Source: Coriobacteriia bacterium
GTDB taxonomy: Bacteria > Actinomycetota > Coriobacteriia > Anaerosomatales > PALSA-660
NCBI GenBank assembly: GCA_030652345.1
Contig: JAUSAU010000113.1
Coordinates: 1 to 10,139 of the forward strand
DNA length: 10,139 nucleotides
Direction: 5' to 3'
The notes beneath the pieces were generated by a model. That model saw nothing but the letters and a program-made list of their open reading frames with translations. It made no database searches and was not told the DNA's origin. Below are positions 6,452 through 10,139 of this stretch, piece after piece (the stretch's first letter is position 1; every line of letters starts with the position of its first letter). The position numbers and the translations under genes were made by a program.

Positions 6452-7122
6452 GAGTGCGCTACCGACAAGTGGCCGTCCGACATGCAGTAGCGTGCTGACG
6501 CCATCGACGCGACGTAGGGCGAGTGGGTCGCCACCACCATGCTCACCCCTTCGCTCCTCGTCAGGCCCGCCAGCATCTCGACGATGGACAAGCCGGTCGC
6601 CGAGTCAAGATCGCCCGTCGGCTCGTCGGCCACGATGAGGAGTGGTCTGTTTGCGAGCGCGCGAGCGATCGCCACGCGCTGCTGCTCCCCCCCGGACAGC
6701 TTGCCCGGAACGTGATCCACGCGATGTCCCATGCCCACCAGTTGGAGAAGACGCTCGGCGCGGATCCGCCGATCGGTCGATGAGATCGCGGTCGGCACCA
6801 TCACCAGCTCCACGTTCTCACGAGCAGAGAGCGTCTCGATGAGGTTGAAGGACTGGAACACGAAGCCGATCTTCTCGCGACGCACGGTCGTGCGCCCACG
6901 TTCGCTCATCCCGCCGAGATCCGTCCCATCGATGGACACGCTGCCGGAGGATGGCGTCAGCAACCCGCCGAGCAGATGCAGGAGGGTCGACTTCCCGCTA
7001 CCGCTGACCCCCTCGATGGCGACGAACTCTCCTGCGGTGACGCGCAGATCAACTCCCTTGACCGCGTGTACCATCGACCCACCGCTCTTGTAGGACTTCG
7101 ACACACCTCGTGCCTCGATCAT
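6448..7122 (-). CDS. ABC transporter ATPase, MacB/LolD (MJ0796) type
   Basis: This 224-residue nucleotide-binding subunit has all motifs intact: Walker A GVSGSGKST (residues 38-46), Q-loop Gln90 in FVFQSFNLIE, signature LSGGEQQRV (142-150), Walker B LLIVADE (161-167), D-loop GDLDS (170-174) and switch His200 in VVATHS. Length and the FQSFNLI / EPTGDLDS sequence features place it in the MacB/LolD/FtsE-like branch, which pairs with FtsX-domain permeases. It should therefore be active and sit on the cytoplasmic face of the two permeases encoded upstream. Its ATG at 7122 overlaps the stop of permease B in ATGA, and its own stop overlaps the lipoprotein start, indicating translational coupling throughout. 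The family is clear; the transported substrate, if any, is not. Confidence 0.95.
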   Translation of the reverse strand: MIEARGVSKSYKSGGSMVHAVKGVDLRVTAGEFVAIEGVSGSGKSTLLHLLGGLLTPSSGSVSIDGTDLGGMSERGRTTVRREKIGFVFQSFNLIETLSARENVELVMVPTAISSTDRRIRAERLLQLVGMGHRVDHVPGKLSGGEQQRVAIARALANRPLLIVADEPTGDLDSATGLSIVEMLAGLTRSEGVSMVVATHSPYVASMASARYCMSDGHLSVAHS

Positions 7123-8711
7123 TCGCTGGCTCCTTCACGCGCTGTTCCAGACAGGGAAGCACCCGCAGCCTGGCCGGCAATCCGCTTGGCGACTCCTATC
7201 GCCGAACCCGCCAGCCCCGCGACAGCGGCGACGGCGGCGGCGGCGGCCGCGAACCCGACGGAGATCTGGGGAGTCAAGACGACAAGCACATCCGCAACCT
7301 GGTCACCGCCCGCGATTCCCTGATCGAGCACGCCGATCGAGACGGGCGTAGCCAGCGCGTTCGTGCCGAGGACCGAGAGCACTACCCCGGTGACCGCCGA
7401 TCCGACAAGGGTCCCGGCCGCGATCAGGATCGCCGCCTCGAGCATCATGGTTGCGGCGATTCGCGCACGCGACCAGCCGACCGCGGACAGCGTCCATATC
7501 TCACGCCCGCGCCCGCCGTACGTGTTCAGACTCGCGAGCAGGATCACGACAGCCACCGCCGCCACGAGTGCCGCTTTGATCAGCATCGTATGACCGACCA
7601 TGACACCCTCCGCGACCGCCATCTCAGTTCCGAGCGATGCAGACATGTTCGCGACCTCGGTCACCCGCGCGCGTTGGTCGGCGGCGCGGATGCGGTCACT
7701 GACACGCGCTGCTGCGGCTGAGCCACGCGTTCGGACCGACGCCATGTTGTAGCCAGTCACATGGGCCAAGGATCGAAGAGCGTCAACCGGGATGAATACT
7801 TGGGCCGACGTGATTCCCGGGCGAAGTGCTGCGATGCCGACGACGCGCTGGTTCACGCCGGACAGGAGGAACGCGTCCCCGACACTCAGCCCATGCCCCT
7901 TGGCGAAGCTCTGTTCGAGCACGACTCCTGACCCCTGACCGGGCTTCAGGGCCTTGCCACTCACGATGTCCTCATCCCGGAGCAGGGAAGCGTCGTCGTC
8001 AGTGCCGACGCCGGCGACCATGAAGCTCTCGCTTCGCGCGTTCACCGGTGTCGCCCCCACCGTCTCGGTGGGGACTCCCTTGAAGCGCTCTGGGTAGTAG
8101 GCGAACTCGAGCTCGACGAGTTCACGCGCGAGCGCGGCCTTGTCCGACTGACTGACTGACTCGCCGGCACGCTCACGGGCCCTGAGTGCGAACAACTTCG
8201 CCTCGACTGCTCGGTAGGTCGCATCACGTGCGAGCCTGCGTTCGATGGTCGCCTTCTCCACGCCGGTGAGCGGATCGACCACGAGCCGAGGAACGACGAT
8301 CGTGTCCGGCGCCGTCCCGCTCACGCGCGAACAGTTCAGAAGCAGCACCGGCGACGCGGAAAGAACGTCATCCGACGCCAGCACTGATGAGACCTCGTCG
8401 CTCAGCGGCCAATACGCATCGACTCGGAACATATCCTTGGTGAACCGCTCCCCCGGCACGAGGCCGGAGGGATCGAGCCGCACCTCGCCCCGAGCCGCAG
8501 CGATCTCCACGGGCGCCCCCGCAGTCACCACGAGATCCATGCCCGCTGTGCGAAGCGGCTCGAGCGCCGCGCCCGTTGTCGCCACGATCGCGTCCATCAG
8601 CCCGGTCATCAGCACGAGAAGCGCGAGCGCCACGCCCACTGTCCCGATGAAGAACGCGGAGGGTCCGAAACGACGAATGGCCGACGTGCACGCATATCTG
8701 ACCTCGAACAT
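7119..8711 (-). CDS. ABC transporter permease B (MacB/FtsX-type) with helical insertion
   Basis: This 530-residue permease has an N-terminal membrane segment (about residues 17-40), a large extracytoplasmic MacB_PCD-like domain (about 45-370) and a C-terminal FtsX-type domain with three predicted helices (about 377-398, 417-448, 484-506). The coupling-helix motif GREIWTLSAVGWSRARI (402-418) follows the second membrane segment, as in the MacB/LolC superfamily. A charged, helix-rich stretch (about 150-215) interrupts the extracytoplasmic domain just before SFMVAGV, and a similar insertion is present in permease A. The start at 8711 has GGAGG 5 nt upstream and a TGATG overlap with the stop of permease A. 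The frame stays open to 9188, but that extension is antisense-like, Arg-rich and overlaps permease A. Four tandem AGTC units lie within the insertion. Confidence 0.93.
   Translation of the reverse strand: MFEVRYACTSAIRRFGPSAFFIGTVGVALALLVLMTGLMDAIVATTGAALEPLRTAGMDLVVTAGAPVEIAAARGEVRLDPSGLVPGERFTKDMFRVDAYWPLSDEVSSVLASDDVLSASPVLLLNCSRVSGTAPDTIVVPRLVVDPLTGVEKATIERRLARDATYRAVEAKLFALRARERAGESVSQSDKAALARELVELEFAYYPERFKGVPTETVGATPVNARSESFMVAGVGTDDDASLLRDEDIVSGKALKPGQGSGVVLEQSFAKGHGLSVGDAFLLSGVNQRVVGIAALRPGITSAQVFIPVDALRSLAHVTGYNMASVRTRGSAAAARVSDRIRAADQRARVTEVANMSASLGTEMAVAEGVMVGHTMLIKAALVAAVAVVILLASLNTYGGRGREIWTLSAVGWSRARIAATMMLEAAILIAAGTLVGSAVTGVVLSVLGTNALATPVSIGVLDQGIAGGDQVADVLVVLTPQISVGFAAAAAAVAAVAGLAGSAIGVAKRIAGQAAGASLSGTAREGASE
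8146..8161 (-). repeat. Tetranucleotide repeat, four AGTC units inside permease B
   Basis: Four perfect GACT units on the plus strand (AGTC on the coding strand) encode the segment ESVSQS in the helical insertion of permease B. The repeat number is small, but a one-unit slip would shift the reading frame. Permease A has a comparable segment (ESLTAKDQ) without this repeat. Confidence 0.7.
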
Positions 8712-10139
8712 CAGGTCCTCCGGAGCAGAGCCACAGGGTCGATCTGATGGAGGCGCCATGCCGAGCACGCGCTCACGGCCAGAGCGATGGCCGCGGCGGC
8801 GATGCATGCCGCGTACAGCGAGAAGCCATCCAGCCTGAGCCCCGTGCTCGTCGGCCTGATGGGTGCGAGATAGCGGCTCGCGCCCTCGACCTGCTGCCCC
8901 GTTACGGTCACCAGGAAGGCGGTGGACGATATGGGCGTGGCGACCCGATCCGGTGCGTCTGCCGTCGGGATCAAGGAGAGCGACGCGGCGGCGATCCCCA
9001 CTCCGAGCACCAACCCGAGGGCGACCATCGCGAGCGTCTCCATGACACAGAGGAGGACTACTCGACCCATGGGCCAACCAACGGCCCGCAGCGTGGCGAT
9101 CTCTCGGCTTCGCCTGCTCACGGTCCTTACGGCGAACAGCGTCAAGAGGGTGGCGGATGCGAGCGCCATCGCGAAGGCGACCATCCATCCGTAGGCGGTG
9201 AGCAGCCGCACGCTCTTGCTCACAGACAACGGGATCTTCTTGGCCGCGTCGCTCAGCTCACTCGCGTTCATGTCGGGGAACGAGCGCGTCACCCAGTCCC
9301 GCGTCGCCGCAGCGCCTGCCGCCGAGTCGGTCCGCACGAACAGGAGGCTGTACTGCCCCGGCGCCCGCAGGTGCTCTTGAAGGACCCCGAGCGGCACGAA
9401 GACACCCGGGGAGTTCGCTCCGAGCGATACGTCCGCGATCCCGATCACTCGAAACGTCTTGCCGGGTACATCCAGGTCGTCACCGACCGTCAGCGACCTT
9501 GCGGCGGCGAATCCCCGCTCCACTATCGCCACATCGGCGGACTGGTCTGCGGATGAGAAGTACGCTCCTTCGACGATGTCCTCGCGTCCGACGTATTGGT
9601 TCTGCATCGCGACGCCAGCGACCATGAATCCGTCCGACACGACTTTGGGTTCGGGGGGAGCGATCCGCTTGGCGCCCCGCGCGACGGGCTTGGCGAACAC
9701 GTCGGGACGACGTTCGTGGTATATCTCCGCCCGGCGCTTTCCCAGAAGCTCGTACGTCCGCTCGAGCCGTGCCTGATCCTTCGCGGTGAGACTCTCCTCG
9801 GGTTTGGCCATGATCGCGGACTGCTCCGCGGCGAGTGCCGCATACCTCTTGTCGGATCGAACCGCTGCCTCCAGATCGGCTTCTGCCCGCTCATCGAGCG
9901 CGACGGCGTTCGGCACGAACTGCTGTGCCTCGATCTCGACCTTCTTGAGTCGCTCCTCGACGAAGTCGTACGTCGCCAACAGCGCGCCCGAGACACCCCG
10001 CACCCCCGGACGATCACGGAGAGCCGATACGTCTTCGGATCGGATGATCCCGCACCACTCGGTGGGCAGGCTTATGTGCGAGAAGTCGCGCCCGGATTCC
10101 TGTGGCGTGTCGATCTGGGCCAAGCTGTACACCGACCCA
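8711..10139 (-). CDS. ABC transporter permease A (MacB/FtsX-type) with helical insertion, 5' end outside window
   Basis: The frame is open to the window edge and no N-terminal membrane segment is visible, so the gene starts beyond 10139; the GTG at 10132 is internal. The visible 475 residues, counted here from that GTG, are mostly the MacB_PCD-like extracytoplasmic domain. It includes a strongly charged helical, coiled-coil-like insertion (about 58-165) just before GFMVAGV. The C-terminal FtsX domain has membrane segments at about 312-335, 357-385 and 438-457. The coupling motif SRRSREIATLRAVGWP (339-354) and the typical ending QIDPVALLRR match LolC/MacB-type permeases. It overlaps permease B by 1 nt. 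Permeases A and B are clearly paralogous but differ in sequence, so the transporter is probably a heterodimer with the downstream ATPase. It may be the first gene of the operon, which cannot be seen. Confidence 0.92.
   Translation of the reverse strand, partial: GSVYSLAQIDTPQESGRDFSHISLPTEWCGIIRSEDVSALRDRPGVRGVSGALLATYDFVEERLKKVEIEAQQFVPNAVALDERAEADLEAAVRSDKRYAALAAEQSAIMAKPEESLTAKDQARLERTYELLGKRRAEIYHERRPDVFAKPVARGAKRIAPPEPKVVSDGFMVAGVAMQNQYVGREDIVEGAYFSSADQSADVAIVERGFAAARSLTVGDDLDVPGKTFRVIGIADVSLGANSPGVFVPLGVLQEHLRAPGQYSLLFVRTDSAAGAAATRDWVTRSFPDMNASELSDAAKKIPLSVSKSVRLLTAYGWMVAFAMALASATLLTLFAVRTVSRRSREIATLRAVGWPMGRVVLLCVMETLAMVALGLVLGVGIAAASLSLIPTADAPDRVATPISSTAFLVTVTGQQVEGASRYLAPIRPTSTGLRLDGFSLYAACIAAAAIALAVSACSAWRLHQIDPVALLRRT

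Noticed and set aside
8712..9188. N-terminal extension of permease B up to 9188
   Set aside because: The extension is Arg/Gly-rich, overlaps the well-conserved FtsX end of permease A, and the ATG at 8711 has a strong SD and a start-stop overlap.

Overview
The window is GC-rich throughout with strong G/C third-position bias. Together with an L,D-transpeptidase carrying a PG_binding_4-type domain, a DUF853 HerA-like ATPase and a DUF2089/SHOCT-like cassette, this suggests a Gram-positive, high-GC Actinomycetota genome, possibly Coriobacteriia or a related anaerobic lineage. The taxonomic call is inference from gene content. The region looks chromosomal: I see no tRNA, rRNA, IS element, integrase, CRISPR array or phage gene.

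Layout from left to right. (1) 1-639, plus strand: the 3' end of a sensor histidine kinase, cut by the window edge just after its H-box. (2) 664-1242, minus: a LysE/RhtB-type exporter, convergent with the kinase. (3) 1404-2972, plus: a DUF853 (YjgR-like) HerA-family ATPase, divergent from lysE. (4) 3098-4162, minus: a membrane-anchored L,D-transpeptidase with an intact YkuD active site, followed by a possible 23-residue membrane peptide ORF (3018-3089). (5) 4424-5537, plus: a compact three-gene operon of a DUF2089-type HTH protein, a small membrane protein and a SHOCT-like protein. It is preceded by an AT-rich promoter region containing a perfect 6-5-6 palindrome. (6) 5538-5653: a convergent intergenic region with several competing inverted repeats. 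(7) 5654-10139, minus: an ABC transporter operon read right to left: permease A (5' end outside the window), permease B, ATPase, lipoprotein. Every junction overlaps by 1 or 4 nt.

How the genes may work together. The operon at 4424-5537 looks like one functional unit. Proteins 1 and 3 share a SHOCT-like helical hairpin, and proteins 2 and 3 appear to share flanking beta-hairpins, so it resembles a regulator / membrane anchor / soluble partner set related to the Bacillus yvl-type envelope genes. The operon at 5654-10139 encodes a MacB/LolCDE-superfamily transporter with two different permeases, each with a helical insertion in its extracytoplasmic domain, plus a lipoprotein built from two related modules. 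It probably acts on the cell envelope, by extrusion or mechanotransmission rather than import; the substrate is unknown. These two operons hold the most interesting unexplained biology in the window.
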